A stretch of DNA of 64,000 nt from NCBI GenBank assembly GCA_000155715.1, contig DS990606.1:30768-94767 (forward strand), read 5' to 3'. Shown here piece after piece: positions 1 through 9,032 of this stretch (within the stretch, counting starts at the first letter, position 1; every line of letters starts with the position of its first letter). The notes beneath the pieces were generated by a model. That model made no database searches. It saw nothing but the letters and a program-made list of their open reading frames with translations, and was not told where the DNA came from. Both the position numbers and the translations under genes were made by a program. The stretch comes from a gamma proteobacterium HTCC5015 (lineage in GTDB: Bacteria; Pseudomonadota; Gammaproteobacteria; HTCC5015).

Positions 1-251
1 CGGCCTTTGCCGGCATTGAGTTTTACGCCGAGATTTTCGAACAGGCGGGGGCGCTCGATAAGCTCGAAGCCTTTGCCAGCTTTAACGGCCCGCGCTTTTA
101 CGGCCTGCCCGTCAACGAGGAATCTATTACGCTCGTGCGCGAACCGTGGACCATCCCCGACAGCTTCGCCTTTGGCGACAACGAGCGACTCGTCCCCTTG
201 AGAGCGGGCGAGACACTGCAGTGGCGCCTGCAAGGCAGCGCCAGTGAGTAA
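1..251 (+). CDS. pyrC: Dihydroorotase, C-terminal part (truncated by window edge)
   Basis: This is the last 82 codons of a homodimeric class II dihydroorotase, which interconverts carbamoyl aspartate and dihydroorotate in cytosolic pyrimidine synthesis. The frame starting at base 3 is open from the window edge to a TAA at 249-251. It reads the characteristic PyrC tail: [18 protein letters not shown], then [10 protein letters not shown], then LVREPWTIP and [12 protein letters not shown]. Catalytic residues lie upstream, outside the window. The stop overlaps the GTG start of rnt by 8 bp, so the two genes are probably co-transcribed, as in Pseudomonas. The identification rests on these remembered family motifs. 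Confidence 0.93.
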   Translation, partial: AFAGIEFYAEIFEQAGALDKLEAFASFNGPRFYGLPVNEESITLVREPWTIPDSFAFGDNERLVPLRAGETLQWRLQGSASE

Positions 252-882
252 CGGCACGCCCATCAGCCGCCGCTTTCGCGGCTTTCTGCCCGTGGTTATC
301 GATATCGAGACTGGTGGCTTTAACGCGCAAACTGACGCCGTATTAGAAATCGCCGCGGTCATGATCGACATGGACCATCAGGGGCGACTGCGCGTGGGTG
401 AAACGATCAGCACCCATGTAGAGCCCTTTCAAGGCGCCAATATCGAACCCAAGTCTTTGGAAATTACGGGCATTGATCTCAACAACCCACTGCGCGGCGC
501 GGTTTCCGAGCGAGAGGCACTCGACAAGCTGCTCAAGCCGATCCGCAGCGCGGTCAAAAACCACGGCTGTACGCGCGCCATACTCGTGGGCCACAACAGT
601 TTTTTTGATCTCAACTTCCTCAATGCGGCGATTGACCGCTGCACCTACAAACGCAATCCCTTTCACGCCTTTAGCAGCTTTGACACCGTCACCATCGCCG
701 GCCTCGCCTATGGGCAAACGGTACTGGCCCGCGCCTGCGAAGCCGCTGGCTTGGGCTGGAACAACAGCGAGGCGCACTCCGCGGTATACGACGCCGAGCA
801 AACCGCGCGATTATTCTGTAAAGTCATCAATCAGTGGGACGACAAGCACCCCGATCGACGACTCGCCCTTTTTTGCAGCTGA
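244..882 (+). CDS. rnt: Ribonuclease T (DEDDh 3'-5' exoribonuclease)
   Basis: Trims 3' ends of tRNA and other stable RNAs in the cytosol. The 212-residue length is close to the family norm of about 215-225. All DEDDh motifs are visible: Exo I DIETGG with D20 and E22, Exo [12 protein letters not shown] with D122, and Exo [14 protein letters not shown] with H178 and D183. Start is GTG at 244, overlapping the pyrC stop by 8 bp; the next residues, [19 protein letters not shown], match the usual RNase T N-terminus, so no later start fits. It is the second gene of a pyrC-rnt unit. Nothing is unusual in the protein. Confidence 0.95.
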   Translation: MSNGTPISRRFRGFLPVVIDIETGGFNAQTDAVLEIAAVMIDMDHQGRLRVGETISTHVEPFQGANIEPKSLEITGIDLNNPLRGAVSEREALDKLLKPIRSAVKNHGCTRAILVGHNSFFDLNFLNAAIDRCTYKRNPFHAFSSFDTVTIAGLAYGQTVLARACEAAGLGWNNSEAHSAVYDAEQTARLFCKVINQWDDKHPDRRLALFCS

Positions 883-994
883 AAAGTATCAACAGCGGCG
901 TTAAAAATGCCTATACTGTAGGCAAGCCATTATTACAGAGCCTGCAAAGTGCGCTCTAAAACCGAGCGATAACGATAAACACTGCTGAACGTTC

Positions 995-1960
995 ATGGAT
1001 ATAAATCAGTTAACCCTACTTGTCGTTGACGATATGCACTTCTCTAGAGAGAGTCTGAGGATCTCCTTGGGCAAGTGCGGCATTACCGACATTCACACGG
1101 CCGAAAATGCGCTCCAAGCTCTCAAGGCGGTGGATAAATTCTCACCCGATGTCATTTTAGTCGACAAGATGATGCCCAAAGTCGACGGCCCCAAACTGAT
1201 TTCAAAAATTCGCGCCAAAGACGAAGAGAAGGACTCACACACCTATATTATTCTGCTCACCGCCGACGAATCTGAAAACGCCCTGCGCGACGCCATGCTC
1301 AGCGGTGCTGATCACTATCTGTACAAAGACGCCGGCGGCGAAAAGATCATCAACTGCATCGAGTACATCGACACCCAGTTTCGTGCGCAACAAATTCTGA
1401 AAGAACTAGAGCAGCAAGAGAAAAATCAGCGTGAAGCCAGCGAGCAACCTGTGCCGCCCACCTCTACCGCTACCGAAGCCGCCGCTCCCGAGCCGATGCC
1501 GCAAGGCGAGACAAATCACGATGGCCCCTCGCCACAGGATCTCAGCTGCATTTTGGTGGATGACGAAGATTTTTCAGCAGAACACCTGCAGCGTCTGATG
1601 AACAAGCTGAAGGTTTCCGATGTGCGCGTTGCGAAGAACGCACTCGAAGCGTTAAAACAACACAAAAAAGAGCCTGCGGATTTCATGCTAGTGGATTATA
1701 TGATGCCCAAAGTCGACGGCATCAAGCTCACCGAGATGATTCGCGAATTCGATCGCGAGCGCGGCAGGTTTACCCCCATTGTTATGATCACCGCCGCCGC
1801 TAGCTTGAAGAAAATTGAAGAGGCGATTAAAGCGGGCGTTGACGAATACCTCTACAAGCCCCCCAGCGCCCACGACCTAGTGCAGCGCATCGAAGCGGCG
1901 TTTAAAAAGCACAACCCCGAGTCGCCGCTGGCTCAAGCCAACTGGGCTAGCTTTTTCTAG
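995..1960 (+). CDS. Double-receiver (REC-REC) response regulator
   Basis: A 321-residue protein made of two CheY-like receiver domains and no recognisable output domain. REC1 (about residues 5-128) has the acidic pair D12/D13, phospho-acceptor D57 in LVDKMMPKVDG, T89 and K111. REC2 (about 184-312) has D189/D190, D234 in LVDYMMPKVDG, T266 and K288. Both domains therefore keep every residue needed for phosphorylation. They are joined by a charged helix and a Pro/Ala/Thr-rich linker (about 130-180). Such proteins usually act as phosphorelay intermediates or by protein-protein contact. No histidine kinase is adjacent, so the partner is unknown. The gene stands alone, closed by a hairpin terminator at 1982. 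Confidence 0.85.
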   Translation: MDINQLTLLVVDDMHFSRESLRISLGKCGITDIHTAENALQALKAVDKFSPDVILVDKMMPKVDGPKLISKIRAKDEEKDSHTYIILLTADESENALRDAMLSGADHYLYKDAGGEKIINCIEYIDTQFRAQQILKELEQQEKNQREASEQPVPPTSTATEAAAPEPMPQGETNHDGPSPQDLSCILVDDEDFSAEHLQRLMNKLKVSDVRVAKNALEALKQHKKEPADFMLVDYMMPKVDGIKLTEMIREFDRERGRFTPIVMITAAASLKKIEEAIKAGVDEYLYKPPSAHDLVQRIEAAFKKHNPESPLAQANWASFF

Positions 1961-1981
1961 CGACGGCAGCAACTCAATAAA

Positions 1982-2007
1982 AAAAGCCTCCTAGTGGAGG
2001 CTTTTTT
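1982..2007. terminator. Bidirectional Rho-independent terminator
   Basis: Stem AAAAGCCTCC (1982-1991) pairs with GGAGGCTTTT (1996-2005) around a TAGT loop, with an A-run on the left and a T-run on the right. It lies between the convergent response-regulator gene and grxD and can serve both. Confidence 0.85.
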
Positions 2008-2026
2008 AAGCGCTCAAAAGCGTACT

Positions 2027-2359
2027 TTAGTCTTCGGGGAAGTTTTTAGCTGCCTGTTCGACCATCGTTTTCAATTCGCCCGATTCGTACAAATCCATTG
2101 TGATGTCGCAGCCGCCCACCAATTCACCATCGAGGTAGAGCTGGGGAAAAGTGGGCCAATCCTGATATTGGGGCAACTCGGCGCGCACGGATTGATCGAC
2201 CAGCACATTGCACCAGGCAAAAGGCTGGTTGATGTCTTGCATCGCTTGGGCCACGCGGCTGGAAAAACCGCACTGAGGAAACTGCGGCGTGCCCTTCATA
2301 AACAACATGACAGAATGGCCCTTAACCATTTCATCGATTCTTTGCAGGGTGTCAGACAT
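2027..2359 (-). CDS. grxD: Monothiol glutaredoxin, Grx4/GrxD type
   Basis: A 110-residue cytosolic CGFS-type glutaredoxin that binds and transfers [2Fe-2S] clusters with glutathione, usually with BolA partners. The active-site motif CGFS starts at C30, preceded by the family segment VMLFMKGTP. The C-terminal half has WPTFPQLYLDGELVGGCDI, the usual glutathione/cluster region. Length is typical for the single-domain bacterial protein. It is transcribed alone towards the shared terminator at 1982-2007; the neighbouring hydantoinase-like gene lies upstream on the same strand with a gap of about 60 bp. Confidence 0.95.
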   Translation of the reverse strand: MSDTLQRIDEMVKGHSVMLFMKGTPQFPQCGFSSRVAQAMQDINQPFAWCNVLVDQSVRAELPQYQDWPTFPQLYLDGELVGGCDITMDLYESGELKTMVEQAAKNFPED

Positions 2360-2420
2360 ATCGACCTCTCTTTGAGAGCGGCATCGGCCGCCCGAAAAAT
2401 GTATGGGGCTATTTTAGCAC

Positions 2421-3977
2421 TCAATCGCCTCGGCCATAAGCACCGCCCCCAGGACTTTCAATCGTCAGGCGATCTCCTGGCGCCACAGACAAACTCGCCT
2501 TGCCCGCGACCTCCCTATCGTTGAGCCGATTGACTCCGCATTTGCCAGCGCCACCACCCGCTGCTCCCGCTGGCGCGGTTCGGCGGCGCTCGGTTAGCAG
2601 GGTGACCTCGGCGGGCGCCAAAAACGCCAACTCGCGAACAATGCCATCGCCGCCGCGATGAGCGCCCTCACCGCCCGATCCATAGCGCTGTGCGTACTGT
2701 AAAACGCGTAGCGGATAGTGCTTTTCGAGAACCTCAATCGGCGTGTTCAGTGTATTGGTCATATGGGTTTGTACCGCATCCAAGCCGCGATAATCGGGCC
2801 CCGCTCCCATACCGCCGCCCATGGTTTCGTAGTAATCCCAGGCGGGATATTGGGCGTCGCCACGGTACCCCATCGCCAGATTATTCATGCCGCCGTGACT
2901 CAGCGCGGGCATGCGCTCGGGCAGCGCCTGGGTTAACGCGCGCATCACCACATCGACAATGCGCGAGCTGGTTTCCACGTTGCCCGCCGCCACCGCAGCG
3001 GGGTAGCGAGCGTTGACGACGCTGCCCTCGGGAGCCTTGAGTTCAATGCGCCGAAAGGCACCGGCGCAGGCGGGCGTTTCCTCGGGCATCAAGCAGCGAA
3101 ACACATAAAAGACCGCCGCCGCAGCCACGGATAGCGGACAGTTCAAATTGCCCGCCACCTGCTCCGCCGTGCCCTCAAAATCGACTTCAATAGACGCTTC
3201 GCTGACGCGCAGGGTCAACTCAATAGCAATGTCTTGGCGGCCTTGACCGTCGTCGTCGAGCACATCGCTAGCGCGGTACTCCCCCGCCGGTATGGTCATC
3301 AAAGCCGAGTGCGCCAAACGATCGGCGTAGTGGTTTAAGGCCGTTATCTGACGAGAAAACACCGATGCACTGCCGACGAACTCCACCAATTCGGCCACGC
3401 GCTGCACACCGCGCCGATTGGCGCTGCACTGGGCGTCGAAATCGCCCTCGGACTGCTGGGGATTGCGCAGGGCGCTCAGCAAGCGCTGCCGAACCTCTGT
3501 GCACGCCTCGCCCGCGCGCTGCCAGTGTTGAGGGTGAATCACCACGCCCTCTTCCAACAGCGATTTTGATAGCGGCATAGAACCCGGCGCCTCGGCGCCA
3601 ATATCGGCGTGGTGAGCGCGATTGGCGACAAACCCCACCAAGGCCTGCTCGACAAACACGGGGGCAACCAAAGTGACATCCGGCAAGTGCGTACCGCCCT
3701 TGTAGGGGTCGTTCAAAATCACCTGATCGCCCGCCCGCCAATCGATGGCGGCGACAATGTCCCGCATGGCGTAGGCCATACTGCCGAGATGTACGGGAAT
3801 GTGCGCGGCCTGAGCGCACAGCTCGCCGTCGGCATCAAAAATTGCACAGGAGTAGTCGAGGCGGTCGCGAATATTGGGCGAGAGAGCGGCGCGGCGCAGC
3901 TGTGCCCCCATTTCATCGCAGATCGCATCCATGCGATTGGCAAAGACAATGAGAGCGATAGGATCAAATTCGGACAT
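2421..3977 (-). CDS. Hydantoinase B / oxoprolinase beta-type subunit (orphan)
   Basis: A 518-residue member of the HyuB/acetone-carboxylase-alpha family, which normally pairs with a HyuA subunit to open hydantoin or 5-oxoproline rings using ATP. Family landmarks include LSPNIRDRLDYSCAIFD, AHIPVHLGSM, DPYKGGTHLPDVTLVAPVF, NRAHHADIGAEAPGSMP and the glycine-rich end IESPGGGAYG. The chosen start, ATG at 3977, begins MSEFDPIALIVFANRMDAI; the open frame reaches 27 codons further up but that extension is not family-like. No HyuA gene is beside it, so the substrate is unclear: either the partner is encoded elsewhere or this is a family member of unknown specificity. Confidence 0.85.
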   Translation of the reverse strand: MSEFDPIALIVFANRMDAICDEMGAQLRRAALSPNIRDRLDYSCAIFDADGELCAQAAHIPVHLGSMAYAMRDIVAAIDWRAGDQVILNDPYKGGTHLPDVTLVAPVFVEQALVGFVANRAHHADIGAEAPGSMPLSKSLLEEGVVIHPQHWQRAGEACTEVRQRLLSALRNPQQSEGDFDAQCSANRRGVQRVAELVEFVGSASVFSRQITALNHYADRLAHSALMTIPAGEYRASDVLDDDGQGRQDIAIELTLRVSEASIEVDFEGTAEQVAGNLNCPLSVAAAAVFYVFRCLMPEETPACAGAFRRIELKAPEGSVVNARYPAAVAAGNVETSSRIVDVVMRALTQALPERMPALSHGGMNNLAMGYRGDAQYPAWDYYETMGGGMGAGPDYRGLDAVQTHMTNTLNTPIEVLEKHYPLRVLQYAQRYGSGGEGAHRGGDGIVRELAFLAPAEVTLLTERRRTAPAGAAGGGAGKCGVNRLNDREVAGKASLSVAPGDRLTIESPGGGAYGRGD

Positions 3978-4091
3978 AGCGGTATGAAAATGCGCGCAAG
4001 CTTTATACAATCGGCTCACGATTATAGGTCGCTGTACACAGGCGACAACCCACATCATTGAATAATCAGCGACGACTGAAGGAGATACTCA

Positions 4092-4673
4092 ATGAGCTTT
4101 GAACTTCCCACGCTTCCCTATGAGAAGAACGCTTTAGAACCCACCATTTCTGCTGAGACCTTGGAATTCCACCACGGCAAGCACCACGCCGCCTATGTCA
4201 ACAAACTCAATGACATGATCCAAGGCACAGAATTTGAGAACCTGAGCCTCGAAGAGATCATTCAAAAATCTTCTGGCGGAATGTTCAACCAAGCCGCTCA
4301 AATCTGGAACCACACTTTTTACTTCACGGGCCTTTCGCCCAACGGCGGTGGCGAGCCCACTGGCGCTTTGGCCGATGCCATCAACGCAGAGTTTGGTTCA
4401 TTTGACGAGTTCAAAGCCAAATTTAACGCTGCTGGCGCTGGCAACTTCGGCTCTGGCTGGACTTGGCTGGTGAAAAACGCCGAAGGCAAACTCGAAATCG
4501 TCAACACTGACGATGCCGAAACGCCTTTGACCAACGGCCAAACGCCCGTCATCACCGTCGATGTGTGGGAGCACGCTTACTACATCGACTATCGCAACGC
4601 TCGTCCCAAGTATCTCGAAGAGATCTGGAACATCATCGATTGGAGCGTTGCCGCCGAGCGCTTTGGCGCATAA
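4092..4673 (+). CDS. sodB: Iron superoxide dismutase
   Basis: Converts superoxide to hydrogen peroxide and oxygen in the cytosol. The 193-residue protein has metal ligands H27, H74, D157 and H161 (in DVWEHAYYIDY). Q70 in AAQIWNH is the position that distinguishes Fe- from Mn-SOD, supporting iron. A strong ribosome site (GAAGGAGA) sits 6-7 nt before the ATG. It is divergent from the hydantoinase-like gene and is followed by a hairpin terminator at 4758, so it is probably monocistronic. No Fur or RyhB-type site was identified by eye. Confidence 0.97.
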   Translation: MSFELPTLPYEKNALEPTISAETLEFHHGKHHAAYVNKLNDMIQGTEFENLSLEEIIQKSSGGMFNQAAQIWNHTFYFTGLSPNGGGEPTGALADAINAEFGSFDEFKAKFNAAGAGNFGSGWTWLVKNAEGKLEIVNTDDAETPLTNGQTPVITVDVWEHAYYIDYRNARPKYLEEIWNIIDWSVAAERFGA

Positions 4674-4757
4674 GCGGTCGCTAGCAAGCTTGCCAGCGCT
4701 GGGGGAAACTGCTAATTTTTCCTCTGGCTAACACAGAAAGACGCACCGTCTTTCGAC

Positions 4758-4787
4758 AAGGCAGCCCCTCGCGGGCTGCCTTTTTGT
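4758..4787 (+). terminator. Rho-independent terminator after sodB
   Basis: Stem AAGGCAGCCC (4758-4767) pairs with GGGCTGCCTT (4773-4782) around CTCGC, followed by TTTTTGTTTT. It separates sodB from the argD-argF unit. Confidence 0.85.
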
Positions 4788-4816
4788 TTTAAACCCACTC
4801 ACTTTTGGAGAAATCA

Positions 4817-5998
4817 ATGTCGGCCCTGATGCAGACCTATGCCAGACTCCCCGTTAACTTCACCCACGGTGAAGGCGCTACGCTGTGGGACGAGCAAGGT
4901 CGACGCTATATCGATGCGCTCAGCGGTATTGCCGTGTGCAGCTTAGGCCACGCCCACCCCAACGTGACGCGAGCCATTACCGATCAGGCGGGCAAGTTGC
5001 TGCACACCTCCAATTTGTACGGCATTGAATCTCAAGAGCAGCTCGGCCAGACGCTGTGCGAGTTGTCGGGCCTCGATACGGCGTTCTTTTGTAACTCGGG
5101 TGCCGAGGCCAATGAGGCCGCGATTAAAATCGCGCGCCGCCACGGGCACGCCAAGGGCCTAGCCTCACCCAAAATTGTCGTATTCGACGGCGCCTTTCAC
5201 GGCAGAACGCTAGCCACGCTCACCGCTACCGCCAACCCTAAGGCCAAAGAGGGCTTCGGCCCCCTCGTCGAAGGGTTTATTCGCGTGCCCTATGGCGACG
5301 CCCAAGCAGTGGCTGAGCTCGCCGAACAGCACAGCGATATCGCCGCGGTTTTTGTCGAGCCCGTACAGGGCGAAGGCGGCGTGCGCGTGCCCCCCAAAGG
5401 TTATCTCAGCGACCTGCGCAAACTCTGTAATCAACACGACTGGCTGCTGATGCTGGATGAAATCCAAACGGGCATTGGCCGCACGGGCGAGTGGTTTGCC
5501 TTTCAACACGAAGACATCGCGCCCGATGTCATGAGCTTGGCCAAAGCGCTCGGCAATGGCGTCCCCGTCGGCGCTTGTCTGGCCGGTTCAAAAGCCGCTC
5601 AGCTATTGCAAGCGGGCAGCCACGGCACCACGTTCGGTGGCAACCCGCTGGCTTGCCGCGCGGCACTGGCGGTGATTGAGAGCATCCAAGAAGATCAATT
5701 GCTCGGCAAAGTTCAGCAGCAATCGCAATACATGCTGCAACACTTCCAGCACGCCTTGGAACAGCAGTCGGGCGTGGTCGATATTCGCGCCTGTGGCTTG
5801 ATGATTGGCATTGAACTGGCACACCCATGCGCCGAACTGGTGGCTCAAGCACTGCATGAACACCAGCTTCTCATCAATGTCACGGCGGGCAATACCATTC
5901 GTCTGCTACCGCCTTTTGTCATGACGCAAGAGCAAATCGACTTCACCGTCGATGCGGTCATCTCTCTCACTCAACAATTTTTAAAAGCGGCCGCCTAG
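4817..5998 (+). CDS. argD: Acetylornithine aminotransferase
   Basis: PLP-dependent class III aminotransferase of arginine synthesis, converting N-acetylglutamate semialdehyde to N-acetylornithine in the cytosol; family members may also act on succinyl-diaminopimelate precursors. The 393 residues show the phosphate-binding NSGAEANEAAIK, D214 of LDEIQTGIGRTG that binds the PLP ring nitrogen, and K243 of SLAKALGNGVP, which forms the Schiff base. Start is ATG at 4817, preceded by a TTGGAGAAA ribosome site; an upstream TTG in frame lies inside that site and is rejected. It is followed 23 bp later by argF, a common arginine operon pairing. Confidence 0.95.
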   Translation: MSALMQTYARLPVNFTHGEGATLWDEQGRRYIDALSGIAVCSLGHAHPNVTRAITDQAGKLLHTSNLYGIESQEQLGQTLCELSGLDTAFFCNSGAEANEAAIKIARRHGHAKGLASPKIVVFDGAFHGRTLATLTATANPKAKEGFGPLVEGFIRVPYGDAQAVAELAEQHSDIAAVFVEPVQGEGGVRVPPKGYLSDLRKLCNQHDWLLMLDEIQTGIGRTGEWFAFQHEDIAPDVMSLAKALGNGVPVGACLAGSKAAQLLQAGSHGTTFGGNPLACRAALAVIESIQEDQLLGKVQQQSQYMLQHFQHALEQQSGVVDIRACGLMIGIELAHPCAELVAQALHEHQLLINVTAGNTIRLLPPFVMTQEQIDFTVDAVISLTQQFLKAAA

Positions 5999-6021
5999 GC
6001 CGCGATACTTGAATCTATACT

Positions 6022-6930
6022 ATGTCTGCTCGTCACTTTTTGACCCTACTCGATTTTTCCTCCAGCGAATTGGAGCAGCTGATCGCTCGCGCCAGTGAGC
6101 TGCGTCAAATGCAACATCGTGGAGAAATCTACGAGCCGCTGAAAAACCAAGTGCTGGCTATGGTGTTTGAAAAATCATCCACCCGAACCCGCATTTCTTT
6201 TGAAGCGGGCATGGCTCAGTTTGGCGGCCACGCCATCTTTTTATCGCCACAGGGCACACAAATCGGTCGCGGCGAACCCATTGAAGACACGGCCCGAGTC
6301 ATGTCTCGCATGGTCGACGGCATCATGGTGCGCACCTTTGAGCACAGCAAGTTAGAGACCTTTGCTGCGCACTCACAAGTGCCCGTCATCAACGCCTTAA
6401 CCGATGACTACCACCCCTGCCAACTGCTCGCGGATGTGCAGGCCTTTAGCGAGGCGCGCGGCAGCATTCAAGGCGCCACCGTCACGTGGATAGGCGATGG
6501 CAACAATATGTGTCACTCCTATATCAATGCCGCCCGCCAGTTTGGCTTTCAACTCAACATCGCCTGCCCCGAAGGTTATGAGCCCAAAGCTGACATTCTC
6601 GAAGCGGCGGGCGACGCCGCCCGCATCGTGCGCGACCCCGTCGAAGCAGCCCGCGACGCTCAGCTCGTCACCACCGATGTCTGGGCCAGCATGGGCCAAG
6701 AGGAAGAGCAAAAGCTGCGCGAACAAGCCTTCGCCCGCTACCAAGTGGATGACCGCGTGATGCAAGCCGCCGACAACGACGCACTGTTCATGCACTGCCT
6801 ACCCGCCCATCGCGGCGAAGAGGTCAGCGCCAGTGTCATCGATGGCCCGCAGAGCATCGTCTGGGATCAAGCGGAGAACCGCCTACACGCACAAAAAGCC
6901 CTACTCGAAACCTTAATGGCCCCGCGCTAG
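6022..6930 (+). CDS. argF: Ornithine carbamoyltransferase (anabolic)
   Basis: Joins carbamoyl phosphate and ornithine to make citrulline in the cytosol. The 302-residue protein carries the carbamoyl-phosphate motif STRTR (about 53-57), HPCQLLAD (131-138), the ornithine-side motif near [12 protein letters not shown] and the C-terminal [12 protein letters not shown] (about 258-269). Length suits the short anabolic ArgF/OTC form. It follows argD closely, which supports the biosynthetic role. Nothing unusual was seen. Confidence 0.96.
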   Translation: MSARHFLTLLDFSSSELEQLIARASELRQMQHRGEIYEPLKNQVLAMVFEKSSTRTRISFEAGMAQFGGHAIFLSPQGTQIGRGEPIEDTARVMSRMVDGIMVRTFEHSKLETFAAHSQVPVINALTDDYHPCQLLADVQAFSEARGSIQGATVTWIGDGNNMCHSYINAARQFGFQLNIACPEGYEPKADILEAAGDAARIVRDPVEAARDAQLVTTDVWASMGQEEEQKLREQAFARYQVDDRVMQAADNDALFMHCLPAHRGEEVSASVIDGPQSIVWDQAENRLHAQKALLETLMAPR

Positions 6931-6974
6931 CCACTTCGTGCTACATTGCCGTAGCACACTCGGGGGAATCATTT

Positions 6975-7850
6975 GTGGAAAACAATATTGCCATCAGCAT
7001 TGGCTTGCCGTTGTCTCTATTTATTATCATGACCGGCATCGGCATGACGCTCGCACCTAGAGACTTTCATCGCATTGCTTTTAATCCGCGCCCTGTGGTG
7101 CTGGGCACCCTACTGCAGATTGTACTGATGCCACTGGCCGCCTACGCCATTAGTGCTCTGCTGGATCTCCCACCCGAACTCGCAGTCGGCCTAGTCATCA
7201 TCGCCGCCTGTCCTGGCGGTACAACCTCTAATTTATTTGTCATGCTCGGCAAGGGCAGTGTGGCGCTATCGATTGTGCTTACCGTTCTGGCCAGCTTGAT
7301 CACGGTAGCAACTCTACCGCTGTTCACCAGCCATGCCTTAGGCTATTACACAGGCAGTGAGCAAACCGTATCGCTGCCCTTAGCCCGCACCATCATTATG
7401 CTGCTCGCCGTCGTTCTCGTGCCTGTCTCACTGGGTATGCTTTTGAAAAGCAAAGCGCCTCAGTTCTCTGAAAAGGCCGAGCGCTATGTCGGCTTGTTTG
7501 GTGCCATCGTGCTCGCCGCCTTGGTCGTGGCCATCATTGCGCGAATTGGGGGTGAACAGTTATTAGAATTGCTCAGCAGTGCCGGCCCCGCCGCCGCCCT
7601 TCTCAATATAGCCGGTATTGTTCTCGGTTTGGGGACGGCCTATCTATTAAAGCTGCGCTCCGAAGATGCTTTGGCTGTGGCCATCGAGCTCGGCATTAAA
7701 AATGGCACATTGGGCTTAATGGTTACATTAACCTTGCTTGAATCCGACACGATGTCGGTGCCCTCTGCTGTCTACGGCGTGCTGATGTTTTTCTTCGGTT
7801 TTTTGTTGGTCATGCTGGGGCGGGTTATTTGCACCAAGCAGACGAGTTAA
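6975..7850 (+). CDS. Bile acid:sodium symporter (BASS) family transporter
   Basis: An inner-membrane protein of 291 residues with about nine to ten hydrophobic helices. The BASS signature region is visible as VGLVIIAACPGGTTSNLFVMLGKG (residues about 63-86), and IELGIKNGTLGLMVTLTLLE near the C-terminus matches the second crossover helix. Bacterial members move organic anions such as pantoate, keto acids or bile salts with Na+; the substrate here cannot be read from sequence. GTG start at 6975 is preceded by GGGGGA about 7 nt upstream. It lies 44 bp after argF on the same strand but need not share its function. Confidence 0.85.
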   Translation: MENNIAISIGLPLSLFIIMTGIGMTLAPRDFHRIAFNPRPVVLGTLLQIVLMPLAAYAISALLDLPPELAVGLVIIAACPGGTTSNLFVMLGKGSVALSIVLTVLASLITVATLPLFTSHALGYYTGSEQTVSLPLARTIIMLLAVVLVPVSLGMLLKSKAPQFSEKAERYVGLFGAIVLAALVVAIIARIGGEQLLELLSSAGPAAALLNIAGIVLGLGTAYLLKLRSEDALAVAIELGIKNGTLGLMVTLTLLESDTMSVPSAVYGVLMFFFGFLLVMLGRVICTKQTS

Positions 7851-7893
7851 GAGCCTCGCTTAGAAACCCTTAATCAAGTTCAGGGTAAAAGAA

Positions 7894-7923
7894 GACAAAG
7901 CGGTACAAGAGCACCGCTTTGTC
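7894..7923 (-). terminator. Hairpin terminator after the FecR/SPOR gene
   Basis: An 11-bp perfect stem GACAAAGCGGT / ACCGCTTTGTC with a 8-nt loop. On the minus strand it is followed by TCTTCTTTT, so it best fits termination of the minus-strand gene ending at 7947; the plus-strand side lacks a T-run. Confidence 0.65.
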
Positions 7924-7946
7924 AGAAAATGAGCTCTCCTATTGGC

Positions 7947-8888
7947 TTAGCGCACCCAAGGTGAACCGATGGCATCGTCTTGGGGCAAGCGCTGCGCTAA
8001 GGCACGAGCATCGCCGTAAGAATCAAGTTGCGTCACAACAACGCGATGCCACGTTTGACCATTCACTGTGGCGCTTTCCACATCAGCTGCCAAGCCTTCC
8101 GTAGCTAGACGGTTCACCAACGCATTGGCGCCCCGCTGCTGGGTGTACGACGCCAGCTGCAGTCGCTGACTGCCGTCTAAGCTGATCACACCCGTGCCAA
8201 AATCCAATTCGGTTTCTGGCGCCAGCGCCTGCACGGCAGCCATATCGACGGTACTTTTCTGGTTGTTCTGCGCCTTATAAATTTCCAGCGGTTTGTTCAT
8301 ATTGGTGGGCGCCGAACCATCGGCTGGTGTGACATTAATATCGCCTTCCAACAAAACCACAAACTGGTCGTCCGAACCGACTTGTCCCCACAAATCCGTA
8401 CCGCGGATACCGATGGTCGCTACACTACCCAATCCGATATCCACTTGACGCTCCCAAACCGTTTCAAGCTTTGCGGAGGTATAGCGAAAGGCCCCTTCCA
8501 CCACATTAAAAGCGCCGCGCAAAAATTGTACGGGACGAGACTGAGCTTGTGCGCTGGCCGGTTCGGGGGTGGATGCAGCTGGAGCAGCGGCAGGCTTTTG
8601 CTCAACGGCGCCGCGCTCAAGAGATAAGCTTGCATTCTCGCCCAGCTTGACGCGGGCACCGTCGGCCATGGTAAGCCACACTTTACCCCCAGCACCCGTG
8701 CGAACATTGTCGCCAATACGGACCGCATCTCCCGGGCGCAGAGGCTCAGTTTGGCCTTGGCTGTCTAGCCACGCAGGATATTGAAACGCCTCAACCGACA
8801 TGACATCGGCGGCATGGGACACACTGCTGGCAAACGCTGCACTCAGCAATAATAAAAGGGTGAAAACTCGATTTAATAAAAAGGTCAT
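7947..8888 (-). CDS. Exported FecR-domain protein with C-terminal SPOR domain
   Basis: A 313-residue exported protein. From ATG 8888 it has a clear signal peptide (hydrophobic run after MTFLLNRVF, cleavage expected near SHA-AD). A FecR-type domain follows, with PGDAVRIGDNVRTG, VWLTMADGARVKLGENASLSLE, FNVVEGAFRYTS and the hallmark VATIGIRGTDLWG. A Pro/Ala-rich insert sits near residue 100. The last 70 residues (LQLASYTQQRGANALVNRLA to GSPWVR) look like a SPOR domain, which binds denuded peptidoglycan at the septum. GAGGAG lies 9 nt before the start; a longer open frame of 27 extra codons is rejected. It is likely periplasmic and cell-wall associated. The fusion is uncommon but known; function is unassigned. 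Confidence 0.8.
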   Translation of the reverse strand: MTFLLNRVFTLLLLLSAAFASSVSHAADVMSVEAFQYPAWLDSQGQTEPLRPGDAVRIGDNVRTGAGGKVWLTMADGARVKLGENASLSLERGAVEQKPAAAPAASTPEPASAQAQSRPVQFLRGAFNVVEGAFRYTSAKLETVWERQVDIGLGSVATIGIRGTDLWGQVGSDDQFVVLLEGDINVTPADGSAPTNMNKPLEIYKAQNNQKSTVDMAAVQALAPETELDFGTGVISLDGSQRLQLASYTQQRGANALVNRLATEGLAADVESATVNGQTWHRVVVTQLDSYGDARALAQRLPQDDAIGSPWVR

Positions 8889-9032
8889 TACAGAAAGCTC
8901 CTCGGCTTCGACTTTATGAAAACCGTCTTGGTTGGCATAAAGCATTAAAAGCAGAACCTCCCTGTTCAATGAAATTTGCCCTTTACACTCTACACAAACC
9001 GCGTGAAGTCTCAGTGAGGATCAAGCAGAAAG

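Noticed and set aside
7894..7923. Hairpin as terminator of the BASS gene on the plus strand.
   Set aside because: No T-run follows on the plus strand; the minus-strand side has one, so it was assigned to the FecR/SPOR gene.
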